The notes under the pieces are model-generated. The model was not told the origin of the DNA and searched no databases. It saw only the letters and a program-made list of their open reading frames with translations. The position numbers and the translations under genes are program-made. This document shows positions 17,252 to 28,100 of a stretch of DNA of 34,157 bases, piece by piece (position 1 is the first letter of the stretch; each line of letters opens with the position of its first letter). The DNA is taken from NCBI GenBank assembly GCA_016840305.1, contig JAEOSP010000457.1, positions 1 through 34,157 on the forward strand, read 5' to 3'. Source of the DNA: Candidatus Hodarchaeota archaeon. Its GTDB lineage: Archaea; Asgardarchaeota; Heimdallarchaeia; Hodarchaeales; Hodarchaeaceae.

Positions 17252-17582
17252 TAAAGAATTATCTCCAAAATTTGATATAGAACCAATAACACCATTGGTC
17301 TCTCCTTGAACAGGATTTCTCTCTTGAGGTGATTGAAAGAATAAAGAAACTGACCCTATTTAGATGTTTTGACCTCTATTTCTATGAATGAGCAGATAAG
17401 TAAAACTTCTTTCTAGTTCAATTACTGAAAAACTTTACAAACACAGTTAATAAAAGAGAATTCACTACAATATGATATTCACATAACAATCTCATTAATT
17501 AAGATGCATATAATTACATACAATCAGACTTCAAGTTACGTCTGATTATTGCATAGTAACTGAATCGTGGAGCTTTTGCACA
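17252..17582. other. 331-bp divergent promoter region with two inverted repeats
   Basis: No coding frame is seen. Two perfect inverted repeats stand out. ACCAAT/ATTGGT (17282-17287 and 17294-17299, 6-base spacer) is close to the small nitroreductase-operon gene. AATCAGAC/GTCTGATT (17522-17529 and 17540-17547) is close to the longin-winged-helix gene. TATA-like stretches such as ATGCATATAATTACATA (about 17503-17519) lie just upstream of the second repeat. Confidence 0.5.
17522..17547. repeat. 8-bp inverted repeat upstream of the longin-winged-helix gene
   Basis: AATCAGAC and GTCTGATT are perfect arms separated by 10 bases, 36 bases before the ATG at 17583 and just after a TATA-like stretch. 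The spacing of about one and a half to two helical turns suits a dimeric operator at the transcription start. An RNA hairpin in the leader is the alternative. Confidence 0.45.
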
Positions 17583-18599
17583 ATGAACCCGAAAGAGGAA
17601 AGAAAAACCCTTACTGATGGCTTATTAGTTACTGTTTTCGAAGATGAAGGACCTGCGAATATCTATAATTCATCCCCCTTGACAGAGGATGAAGCTTTCG
17701 CAATGGCAATAAAAACTCTAACGGCAATTGGGTCAAGTACTCCTTTTCAACCTGGGGAAATACGTTCACATGGCCCCCTACCCACTCCTAGGGATCCATT
17801 ATTTGCAATTGCTTATATGTTTTCTTTGAAAGCAGAAAAATCAATCGATAATCGAATCTCACAATTTGGTAGGTTGGTTATCTTCTGGATTATCACTTCT
17901 TCCCGTTCGATAATCAATTATAATGAATTCATTATTCGTTCTATAAAAAGAAACCTTAGGCTTCATCAAATCAACTCTGACACAGATCTGTATGATAAAG
18001 AGAGACTAAAGAAGATTGACGAAAAATTGCAGATAAGTGATTACGGTTCTGAAACATATTACGTTACCGAAGAGGACAGAATTGAGCATTTTTTAAACAT
18101 TGAAATGATCCCAGATACTGCACCTATTGTTTTAGTTGATTCAAGTGCTGCATTAATACAGGTTCTCTTCCGTGATCAACCTACTCCCCTAATGAAAACA
18201 AAGATTCGATCTATAATTAATGATTTTAAAAATAAGCAACGTAAAGGATCTCTTCTTAAAATTGAAATCGTTTCAGATAAAATAACGGTTAATCGATTAC
18301 TCACAAAAGCAGGTCTCGATATTCAACCAGAAAAAGGAATTCATCATAGATTTCGTATTACTTATGACCTTGCTTTTGATGAATTAGATGAATTCTTCTC
18401 AGTTTTAATCAAAAATCAACGCAATCTCCTATCAAAAAGAATTGTCTCGGCTTACAATGCTAAAGAGTCTTTGGATCTTCATTCACTTGCAAAAGAATCT
18501 GGCTTCACATCAGAATTTTTAATACAGATCATTCAAAAAGCTATTGAGTCCAATGTTATAATCCAAGCGACTCTGGAAAATGGTGTGTTGAAATTTTAG
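17583..18599 (+). CDS. Longin-like domain protein with C-terminal winged helix
   Basis: This 338-residue soluble protein has an N-terminal longin-like pattern at about 10-130: a first strand LLVTVFEDEGPANIY, then a helix (EDEAFAMAIKTLTAI), then strands around PRDPLFAIAYMFSLKA and RLVIFWIITSS, closing with helix NEFIIRSIKRNL. The same plan (F-x-D-x-x-GP-x-x-I, then a strand of alternating hydrophobics) appears in the cytosolic tail of the giant surface protein in this window. The last ~60 residues (LDLHSLAKESGFTSEFLIQIIQKAIESNVI) look like a PCI-type winged helix. Longin domains commonly bind or regulate small GTPases. The gene ends 6 bases from the end of the opposing Rag-like GTPase gene, pointing to that GTPase as partner. 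The start is ATG at 17583 after GGAG. Domain calls are from pattern, not a search. Confidence 0.6.
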   Translation: MNPKEERKTLTDGLLVTVFEDEGPANIYNSSPLTEDEAFAMAIKTLTAIGSSTPFQPGEIRSHGPLPTPRDPLFAIAYMFSLKAEKSIDNRISQFGRLVIFWIITSSRSIINYNEFIIRSIKRNLRLHQINSDTDLYDKERLKKIDEKLQISDYGSETYYVTEEDRIEHFLNIEMIPDTAPIVLVDSSAALIQVLFRDQPTPLMKTKIRSIINDFKNKQRKGSLLKIEIVSDKITVNRLLTKAGLDIQPEKGIHHRFRITYDLAFDELDEFFSVLIKNQRNLLSKRIVSAYNAKESLDLHSLAKESGFTSEFLIQIIQKAIESNVIIQATLENGVLKF

Positions 18600-18605
18600 T
18601 GATTC

Positions 18606-19508
18606 TTAAAGAAGTTCGTCAATTATTTCAGCCATTTGATCCATCTTTACCATAACGTACTGGAGAGGAGCCACTTTATGGGCTATACCGCTTAATAATA
18701 AACCAGATTTCATTTGTTGAAAAACGAACAAATAATCGCTAGTTTCCAAAGTAGTTTTAAAATCATTACCGTTAAACTCTGTACTTAATCTATCATAATT
18801 AGTTAACCAGAGATTAGCTGGAAGAATTATCTTATTTGTATCGCTACCCTCTTCAAAGACGGGTAAACCATCATCGGAATATACAGCTACTCCTGTAAGT
18901 TCTTTATTTTGTTTTATGAATTCTTGAATAGCTTCACTAACAGTTTTTGCCTTTAAACTTTTACCCAGTATAGTTTTAATTATTTCTCCCATTACTGCAA
19001 AGATAGATTGGTCGTGGATTGACGTGGGTCTGTAATAGATGGTTATCTGCTTCTCGATAGAAAAAAAACTCTCCATAGTTTCAGCTACTTGGGTCCTCAT
19101 ATCGGGCAAAAGAAGATCTACTTTGTGGAATAAACAGAAGATTACCCCTTCAGGGGAATATTGATGTAAACGATTTACTGCATGATCAAAATAAAATTTA
19201 GAAGTCGAGACAGAATCAAAATTGGAAACATCGATTACCCAGACTAGAATGGATACTCCTGAAAATATAAATTCCGCCTGTTCTCCGACAAAGACATTTA
19301 TAAAACTTTCTTGACCACCACAATCAAAGATCTGAAACGCACTATCAATAATATTCTTTGTTGATCTTGTATAATTTATCGTTGCATTATAATCCTTAAC
19401 CGATTCGAGTGATTTACCCTCAAACACGACAGATTTTATGCTACTCTTTCCAGAAGCACCTAATCCCATGAAAAGGATCTTTTGCATTGCTTTTTGAGAT
19501 ATTGTCAA
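18606..19508 (-). CDS. Rag/Gtr-like small GTPase with C-terminal roadblock-like domain
   Basis: The 300-residue protein has a complete GTPase domain: G1 GLGASGKSS at 15-23, a G2 threonine at about T43, G3 DCGGQE at 62-67 and G4 HKVD at 128-131. HKxD in place of NKxD is the mark of Rag/Gtr GTPases, as is the tight GGQ switch II. Residues ~190-300 form an alpha/beta domain of roadblock/LC7 type (AIQEFIKQNKELTGVAVYSDDGLPVF... YLFVFQQMKSGLLLSGIAH), the same C-terminal fold that lets eukaryotic Rag proteins dimerise. The start is TTG at 19508, supported by GAGAGGA upstream; ATG at 19487 is a shorter alternative. No lipid anchor or membrane helix is visible. It converges on the longin-winged-helix gene with 6 bases between, and is divergent from a second Rag-like GTPase. 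Confidence 0.88.
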   Translation of the reverse strand: MTISQKAMQKILFMGLGASGKSSIKSVVFEGKSLESVKDYNATINYTRSTKNIIDSAFQIFDCGGQESFINVFVGEQAEFIFSGVSILVWVIDVSNFDSVSTSKFYFDHAVNRLHQYSPEGVIFCLFHKVDLLLPDMRTQVAETMESFFSIEKQITIYYRPTSIHDQSIFAVMGEIIKTILGKSLKAKTVSEAIQEFIKQNKELTGVAVYSDDGLPVFEEGSDTNKIILPANLWLTNYDRLSTEFNGNDFKTTLETSDYLFVFQQMKSGLLLSGIAHKVAPLQYVMVKMDQMAEIIDELL

Positions 19509-19950
19509 GAAGTTTTTCCTCTCATAAATTTTGTACTGAATGTTTCTGAGAAATCATTTTTTTAAATCTAACTAATATAATGAAGTGTATAATTTTTCAA
19601 AAATCAACTAGCTATTCGGTTTGCGTATAATATAATTATTATTATATTTTAATTTGATTTTTGCTTCTTCTGTATCTCAGCGGCTGAGGTTAATAAATGG
19701 AAATGATTATTTGTTTCCTCAAGTATTTCTAAGGGTATATTTTAGGTAACCTTCGATGAATTTAATTAGATAGGTTAAATAAATATTTCGCCTAAATGCT
19801 TCTATAAGGAATTTAGATTTCCAAAAAATTATAATGTTAAAGTATTGTCTATTTAATAGAATTTCTTTGACTTACAATTCCTTAAACCGTCCCTAATGTT
19901 ACCGAAATCCTTAAGAAGCAATAGAACTAACAAAATCGAGTTGAATCAGT
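19509..19950. other. 442-bp divergent region between two Rag-like GTPase genes
   Basis: No gene is seen. It is strongly AT-rich with several TATA-like tracts (for example around 19627-19652). One GC-richer element stands out: CTCAGCGGCTGAG at 19676-19688, a 13-base palindrome with a single central base, centrally placed between the two GTPase starts. It could be a shared operator, but no function can be shown from sequence. Confidence 0.45.
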
Positions 19951-22188
19951 ATGTCAGAGTGGATTTCCGAAGCAGAGATTGCTTCAAGGCTAGGTCACAA
20001 AATACTCATTGCTGGATTAAGTGAGGCCGGAAAAACGGCCGTAAAACGAATTTTCTTTTTAAAACAAAGCACTGAAGATGTTAACCAACTTTCAGCGACA
20101 TTAAACTATGAGAGATTATCTGTAACAATTAAAGATACGCCTATTACGATCGTAGACTTGGGAGGGCAAAAAGTTTTTTTGAAAAGGTTCCTAAGTGCAT
20201 TTAGTCCTTTTGTATTTAGTAATGTGAAGATATTCATATTTTTAATAGATGTTGCAAATAAAACTACTAGAAATAACGCGCTACAGTACTTTACAGCATG
20301 TATTGAGAAACTAAAAACTTATTCTCCTGAAGCAGAAGTATTCATGTTTCTACACAAGAATGACCTCATAAGGTCATCTCCCAATTATGATACAATACAT
20401 GAGCTATTAAAGGAAAGTTTTCAGCTAGAATATGATGCTCCACTCCGTTTTTTCCGAACAACTATATATAAACCAGAAACAGTTATTGATGCTTTCGGAA
20501 GAATATTTGAACTCGCCATCCCTGCCATAAAAGAAAGTGAATTTGTGGAAAACAGGGTCATCGGTGATATCGAAGAATATCATACGAAAATAATGACTCT
20601 TCGTAAAGCGAAAGTCAAGACTAAAACTTCTGACCAGGTGAAAATTCAGATAACGTCTCCTAAGATGGCAGGAGACCCTAGTGTTCTTTTAAAACTACAA
20701 TCACTTATGCAAAAGGCTACTATATCTCCTTCAGCTAATTCAACAACAACTATCAGTGAAGAATCATTACCAGAAACTTTTTCGGAGCCTATAACACAGT
20801 CTACTCAACCTGTTAAAGAAAAACCAATAGTAAAATTCCCTTCACTGGGGCAAACAGTACCTCCTAGCGAATCAACGCCAATAAATGACTCTACTCCCAA
20901 AGTCACAGAGATCAGCAGTGTTCAAGAAGGGCCCGTATCTCTTGAAGGAGCTGTGGACACCGAAGCAATACCTAATGCAGACGATGTAGTGGAACAAATT
21001 CTTTATCTTGTCGAATTCTGTCGTATTGAACCTGAAGATGCAACAGAGGTTGTAAAATCTGGGTATGGGGAACTCTTCAAAATTGCTGCATCATCAGGAA
21101 TACCTGTACCGTTCCTACGGGAAGTTTTTCTTAAATATTTACCATTTGTTCAGACTTCTGAAGGAAACGAAAAATTTCAACGTTTAACTGGCCAGAGACT
21201 ACTTGAAATATTCTCAGCTCATTTAAAGAACAAGTTGGAGGAGGAGAGCATTATTCAATGCCTTGTTCTTGCAATTGAAAAACCTAAAATGTCTATTGAT
21301 CAGATAATTAGTAAACACCTGATCCCAAAGGAGAAAAAGAAAGAAAAAAAGAAGAAAAAAGAGAAAAAGGCTATTACAAAACCAAAAGTATCTATTCCAG
21401 ACGCTATTGTAAGTACAGATGGAATCATTACCCTACCCGACACACAAGGAATAAGTTTCAAAATAGAATTACTTGAAAACGGACTTAACGCAAAAATTTC
21501 TTTCTACATGAAAGGAACTACAGGATTAGCTGAAAATATAGGTAATTCGGTTGTGTCTACTAATATCAATTCAGAGGAAATACTCTATCTCCTTGCGTAC
21601 GAAATGAATATGTTTAATTTGGGTTATTTTGAAAATGGAGCGGCTTCCATGGCCTTTTCGGCAAAATTGATATATGAAACTATTCGTAAGATGAAGAACG
21701 AACAGTTAACTTCGACTATCAAAATTCCTAGTCAAGAGATTGAGCCAGATAAGTTATCAAGGATGATAGATTATATCATACCTCTTGAAATAAAAACAAA
21801 TGGAGAATTTTTACTACTTCCAGATACTGATAAACTTGCCTTTTCTGTAGAAAAATCATCCAAAAAAGGAGTTTTAATAAGTTTCACTCAAAGGGGATAT
21901 CCAATAGGCCAAGTAAACGTAATAGAGTCGATAAATCAAAGTCAACTCAGTGGTCTCCTGAAACAAGCAATGCAACTCCCTATTGAATCTGAGGGAGCTG
22001 TTGATTTTGCAGCACGAATGATTAAGGTTGTTATATCTGAACTGATTCGTACCAAGGCAACAAAATTACCCCGAAAAATATCACACGATGTTAAACACAA
22101 GAAATCAACAGTTGAAATAAAAGATGAAGAGGAAGAAGAGACATCCGAGAAATTAAAACATTATTTATCTCTTTTGGAGACAGATTAA
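19951..22188 (+). CDS. Large multidomain Rag/Gtr-like GTPase with duplicated C-terminal domain
   Basis: This 745-residue soluble protein starts with a Rag-like GTPase domain (about 16-200): G1 GLSEAGKT at 22-29, a G2 threonine at about T50, G3 DLGGQ at 69-73 and G4 HKND at 135-138. A Ser/Thr/Pro-rich linker (about 215-335) follows. A helical region (about 340-455) comes next, then a Lys/Glu tract (KEKKKEKKKKKEKK, about 459-472). Two copies of a ~100-residue domain close the protein. Copy 1 (about 486-581) and copy 2 (about 611-712) share a start like IITLPDT/FLLLPDT, a central strand ending with F-x-x-x-G, and a closing helix (SAKLIYETIRKM / AARMIKVVISEL). The copies may be roadblock- or longin-related but I cannot name the fold. 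It converges on the giant longin-tailed surface gene with a 10-base gap, suggesting a receptor-GTPase pair. The start is ATG at 19951. Confidence 0.82.
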   Translation: MSEWISEAEIASRLGHKILIAGLSEAGKTAVKRIFFLKQSTEDVNQLSATLNYERLSVTIKDTPITIVDLGGQKVFLKRFLSAFSPFVFSNVKIFIFLIDVANKTTRNNALQYFTACIEKLKTYSPEAEVFMFLHKNDLIRSSPNYDTIHELLKESFQLEYDAPLRFFRTTIYKPETVIDAFGRIFELAIPAIKESEFVENRVIGDIEEYHTKIMTLRKAKVKTKTSDQVKIQITSPKMAGDPSVLLKLQSLMQKATISPSANSTTTISEESLPETFSEPITQSTQPVKEKPIVKFPSLGQTVPPSESTPINDSTPKVTEISSVQEGPVSLEGAVDTEAIPNADDVVEQILYLVEFCRIEPEDATEVVKSGYGELFKIAASSGIPVPFLREVFLKYLPFVQTSEGNEKFQRLTGQRLLEIFSAHLKNKLEEESIIQCLVLAIEKPKMSIDQIISKHLIPKEKKKEKKKKKEKKAITKPKVSIPDAIVSTDGIITLPDTQGISFKIELLENGLNAKISFYMKGTTGLAENIGNSVVSTNINSEEILYLLAYEMNMFNLGYFENGAASMAFSAKLIYETIRKMKNEQLTSTIKIPSQEIEPDKLSRMIDYIIPLEIKTNGEFLLLPDTDKLAFSVEKSSKKGVLISFTQRGYPIGQVNVIESINQSQLSGLLKQAMQLPIESEGAVDFAARMIKVVISELIRTKATKLPRKISHDVKHKKSTVEIKDEEEEETSEKLKHYLSLLETD

Positions 22189-22198
22189 CCACATTTCT

Positions 22199-25100
22199 TT
22201 ATGCCTCGTCTTCAATTAATTCTGTTGATCCGTAAATCTCAATGTAGCTCAAAATGATTTTTGTAACATGCTTCCTAACTTCATTGGCCTTTATTCTAAT
22301 AGCATTCTTATCAGAAGAATCTGCTACCATTAACATATGAAACTCGTGCACTCTCTTGTGAATCTCATCTTGAAATTGGGAAACAAGTTTAAACACATCT
22401 TTTTGAATCAATAGGTTTATCGTGAGATTTTCTTTACCACCACGTGCTTCTGGTCTTTCTAACGCAAATCCAAAGCTCATTACGCTAATACGAAGCTGAT
22501 GTCCAAGAACGAAATCGTAGGAGGAAGGAACCTCGGTTTCATAATCATCACTAAATCCTGTTCCGCTGAACGATCGATCAGAAAGAGCAACAAGCTTATC
22601 ATAGTTATCCTTCAACATTTCGGGTATTACGATGATTGGTACTGGACCGTGTCTTTGATCAAAGAAACTAACTACTACTCCTAAGGTATGTTGATCTATA
22701 TTTTCAAAAATATCATCATCAACAATGTCCGCTATTCCTGTTATCACTAATTCTTTATCTAATCCAACTATCTCTGGTTTTCTAATAAATCGTACGTAAA
22801 CAATCGCTCCAATAAATATTAGAAAAACAGCTACTCCTGCGAGCATTAATATCTCAGGAGGGAGTCCTCCAGGCTGATATGAAATAAGTTCGATACGTTC
22901 AGGATGATTTCTGATATCGAATGCATTTGGGTTACTGTTTCCTGTCATATCAGAAGTAGAAACAAAGAATAAAGGTTCATAATTATTTCCATCCTGAATA
23001 TATTCAACAGAGACTGAATAGATTAATGTTTCTCCTTCAGTTCTCAGATATGACATTTCTACTGGGATAAAATCACTTTCTTCTTGTCTAATAGTTGATC
23101 CTTCTCCCTCAGAGTCAACTAAATTGAAGTAGTAATATAATACAACACTAGATACTCCTGAACCATATTCTTCAATAGCTGCGTAGAAAGTGAGATTAGT
23201 GGGATTGGGATCGGTATCTTTCTCATACCAGACTCCTGAAGAACCTCCAGTTGTTTTTATCCTTGGTGCAACACCGTCAATCAATGTGAAGTTGAATGAC
23301 TCAATAGTTGTAACTCCGATAACAGATTGAGTAGTAATAGTAATAATGGCTGAAGTATTAAAATAAGTATTATCAGCATAATCTAACAAATCGAAGATAA
23401 AGAACCAATGAGTAGTATTACCATCTAAGAAACCAGTTTTTACGATTGAGTCTGATTTGTTTAAATACACATCATATCGTCCAAGAAGGATATCATGATT
23501 CAAAGAATCAGTCACTTCGATAGTATATCTGAAAGTTCCATCAATTTCATCTTTTACTATAGCGGCTGTGAAATTGTGAATCATTGGACGACTTTCAATG
23601 AAAAGTGAGAAATAAACCAAGCTGGTAGCATTAGCAAACCCATCTGAGGCAAGGATTGTAGCGTTCCAAGTATCGCCTGCTATTGTTGCGTTGTTAGGAA
23701 TTATACGTAGATTATCATAGGAAGAATAATACACACCATTCACTGACCAAGTAATATAAGATAACTCAGAATCTCCTGTATCTATATCAAAAACAGAAAT
23801 TGAGATACTAACGTCTTCATCCTCAACGAAAAATCCTGTATATTCATTTCCAGTCAAAGATACAGAAATAACTAATGGTGCTTTATTCACGATAGTCATA
23901 TTCTGAGAAGTTTGATTTAATGAATACACGCTTAAGTCATCAGTAATCTGTACCTCAATATACCAATAATCTCCTTTAACAAGGGCTGAACTGGGTAATA
24001 GAACTTCATTATCATAGCTTGGTTGATATATTCCATTTCTATACCACCGTGTAACAGTACCGAAATACAGAATGAAATCTCCATCGACATCAGTGTAATC
24101 AACACCATCAAAGAGGTCAATTACAAGATTTGTATCAGCAAACGTCTCAGATATATTTCCACTATCACTCTTTATCTCTACTGAAATGATTATAGGAGGT
24201 GTATTCTCTATAATAAGTGGAGTGGATACTTTGGCATCTATACTCCACTCTATTCCATCGAAGACAAAAACCTCAACTGTCCACACATCACCTTTACTAA
24301 TATTATCTGAAAGAACTGAGCTTTGATTTTCAAACGAGGGTTGAGGAATTCCTTTATTCTTCCATATAATCTTTGCGAGAGAAGTTACTTCAAGATCATT
24401 ATCTGGATCTGAATATGACCAAGAGACATTTAGATTATCAATTGTATATGCGGGATTATCAGTTCCATTAGGTTGTAGGTTTACATTAAAAGCAAATGGT
24501 CGCGCATTACCAATAATTATCCCGAAACTTGTATTAGTTTGAAGTGCCCAGTCAATCCCATCATATGGTTGAATTTCTACCGTGATATTGTCTCCTCGGA
24601 TATAATAGTCGGAGAATAAGCGAACAACTACAATATATTCGTTTCCAACCATTTCTACGGACATAACTGTCTTTTCAGTACCAACAATGAGAGTACTATA
24701 ATTGAACCATTGAATTACCGTGTTTGTAACATTGATTGGATCTCCATCATAATCCGAGTAAGCAAACTCAATATCGAGATTCGTATCTGAAGTTGTGTAG
24801 GAATTCACCTCACGAAATTCACTAATAAAAGGGCGACTATTTGTAATTGTGATAGGTGTTGAATTTACCCATGAACCAAAATCACCATAACGGTCCCGTG
24901 GTTTAACACTTGCTTTCCACTGGTCACCTCGTACCAGATATGTAATTGGTACTATAGGAGTATTAAGTTCAGATATCAAGATGTCATTTCGATACCAACG
25001 ATATTCTGCTCCTACCACATACCCGTCAAAATCATAATCAATGTTGTATAATGCACTGCTTTCACCAACATCTGGATCTATGGCTGAATAATTAATATGA

Positions 25101-28100
25101 AGCTCATCAAAAGCGTAAAAATCTGTAGTATTATCAGGCCCTAAGATATTTGGTTTTCCTAGAATTGTAGGAATGGCGTTACCTATTATTAATCTTGTTC
25201 TATACGGTTGCCAAGTCACACCAAGACTTTCTCCGTCGTGTGGTGTGACTTCTACTGTTACTGTATCACCTGCAGCAAAAATTGTATTACTTAGCGTCAA
25301 TACGCCATTAACAGTTGTATTCCCTCCTGAAGCAAACTCTACTGTCCAATTAATTTTAGTCTGCCCCCAATCAATTGAATCGCCGTCTAAATCCGAATAA
25401 AGAGCAACTATTCCAACATCGTCTAGAGTATCGGTTCCACCTGTTAATGAAACACTATCAAAAATCATTAATGAGTTCAGAACCGTGATAGCATTTGAAG
25501 TCTTATTTTGAGACCAATCAGTTCCGTCAAAAATTCTAATTACGTATTTCCAAATTTCTCCTTTCTTTAGATATGAGAAGGGAACTTCTGTTTCATTATA
25601 TAGCTCTGGTATTTCTTGACTACCATTAAGCCACACAACTGAAATTAAAACAACAGTATCCTCATCTATATCCGTTCCTTGATAGTTTATTAATAATGTA
25701 TTTGAAGCATATACATTTGTAGCTGGAAAAACGTCTGCTGTTGATACTACTGGCGCCGTATTGAGAATAGTTATTGGTTGACTTGAATTCCAATCTCCAT
25801 AGTCGTTCTTATTATCTTGAGGTCTAACTTCTACAGTCCAATTGTCTCCCTTTACTAGTGTTGCAGTAATAAGATTACGAATTCCATCGAATTGAGGCTG
25901 ATGTACCCCATTTCTGTACCATCGAAAGGTTGTAAATGATTCACTATCGCCATCAGGATCATAATAGGTATAATTTGCGTATAATGAACCTCCAGCGACT
26001 GGGTTGCTTGAAGTTAAATTCACATATATCGCGATAGGTGCTCGATTAGGCTGAACACCAATACTTATCGTAGCAGAGGATGTCCTTTCACTATACTCTG
26101 TACCGTCATTTACCCATATGTCTACACGCCATAATTCTGTTGTATTTGTTAAAGTATATGGGATTGTATTTGTCCCATTGACATATGATTCAAATTGTCC
26201 GCTGGTTAAGTTGAATCGCCACCAGCGGATCTCTAAGGAGGATGAATTTTCAGGATCTCCATTTACATCTGAATATTCATATGTAGCAATTAAATCCGTG
26301 TCATTAGCGACTGTTGCTGGTTGTAAGTTTTCATTAATTTTAACTATCAAAGCGGGAGGAGTGTTAAGGATAGTAATGGTTGGAGAAGTATATGTATTTC
26401 CGAGTCCTATTCCATCTCCAGGTCTTATGGTAAAATAAAATTGGTCACCCTTTGTGGTCTCATTCTCAGGGATGTACAGGAGATTATTGTATTGGAACAG
26501 TAATAGAAAACCAGATCCATTCCCATTATCACGATACCACCTAACTTGACTTCCTGTTTCGATATCTCCAATGTCAATATCTAACCAGCTATAATCGGCA
26601 ATTAAGGTTGAATTTGTAGTTGGAGTGCTTGGACTCAAGTCAACACTGATAGCAATTGGAATTGTATTCTGAATAGTTATATTACTAGAAACATACCAAA
26701 TACCAAAGTCTTTTCCATCATTAGGTCGAAATTGTACTCGCCATACAGCACCACGAGTCAGAGCTCCCGCTGTGATATTCTTCAAATCGTTGTACGCTGA
26801 CTGAATATTCCAATGGGTATCATTCCATTTTTCCCACCGAATCTCTGATCCAGATTCTGTATCAAATTCAACATCAGAATAATTATACAATAAGTACAAA
26901 GTGTCATTACTAGTCACTGGTAGCACAACGGAGGAATAATTCTGTGAAAAATTTAAATCAGATACCTCTGGTGGTGTGTTTGCTACAAATCCTGGATGCT
27001 CTGACGAAGTAAATGAATTTCCATACGTATCATTTAACGTAATGACAAAATTTATCGCACCCTCAATCATTATAATTGTGTCGTTTATAAACCCAAAAGT
27101 AGTATTCTGCATTATTGCCCAAAGAGTACCTGTGTCAGCCATGTTTTCATGGTAGGTTACATTTATTATTACAGTATCAATCTCTCCCCAAGTATCAGAA
27201 ACATTAGCTCTAAATTCCTTAGTTCCAGAATAATACTCCCAGTCTATAACACCAGGTAAAACAGTATCATAATTAAAAGTGATATTCTTCTCCATTGAAG
27301 CAATTCTTAAGTAATTCCCAACATTATCTGATGCATTTATTATTTGATAATCATAATAATCTTCATATAAGACTCCAGTTGGTTGATAAATCCAGATTCC
27401 ACTTCCGTTTTGACTCATCAGATGATTTGTTCCATTTAGGCTTAGGGTAACACTTGATGCTGTGGAATCGTGATCAGTAACGTTTGCCCAAAATGAAGGC
27501 TGACTATCACCAGGATCCTCAACACCAAAGTCATTTACAGTAGGAGGTGCATGGTCATTTTCGGAACTAATTGAAAGTAAGGTACTAGAAGGCATTTGAT
27601 TCAGGTAAGCTAATTTTAACCAATCAATTGCTCTTGCAGTTCTGGAGAGGCGGATTTCGTCAAGAAAACCGTCCCATATCTCATTTGCCCAACCCTCATT
27701 GTAACCAATATATAGTGGATTAGAATTGCTTTCCAAAGATAATATTCCTTCACCAATAGTTGAAGCACTCAAAATACCATTTTTATAAATTCTAATCAAT
27801 TCTCCATCATATGTAAAAGCGACATGGGTCCATGTTCCGCTACTGACGCTTACTCCAGTATTCCAATCTACTCTTACTGGATCTAAACCAAGATAAAGAG
27901 TGTCAGTATCCAGAACAAAATATAGAGTTTCAGTTTGACCATCCATTTTTGAAATGATAGTTTGCCAAACGCTTGTAACATCAGGATTAATCCAAGCAGA
28001 AACAGTCAAGAATGTGTCATACCGAAAACTTGGATCATCTGTAACACTTATATAGTCATCTACGGCGACATCGCCATCAAAACGTATGCTAGTCCCATCT

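Noticed and set aside
11650..21200. Shared string LTGQRL in the VWA protein tail and in the helical part of the multidomain GTPase
   Set aside because: Only six residues match and the flanks do not align. I treat it as coincidence unless a profile comparison says otherwise.
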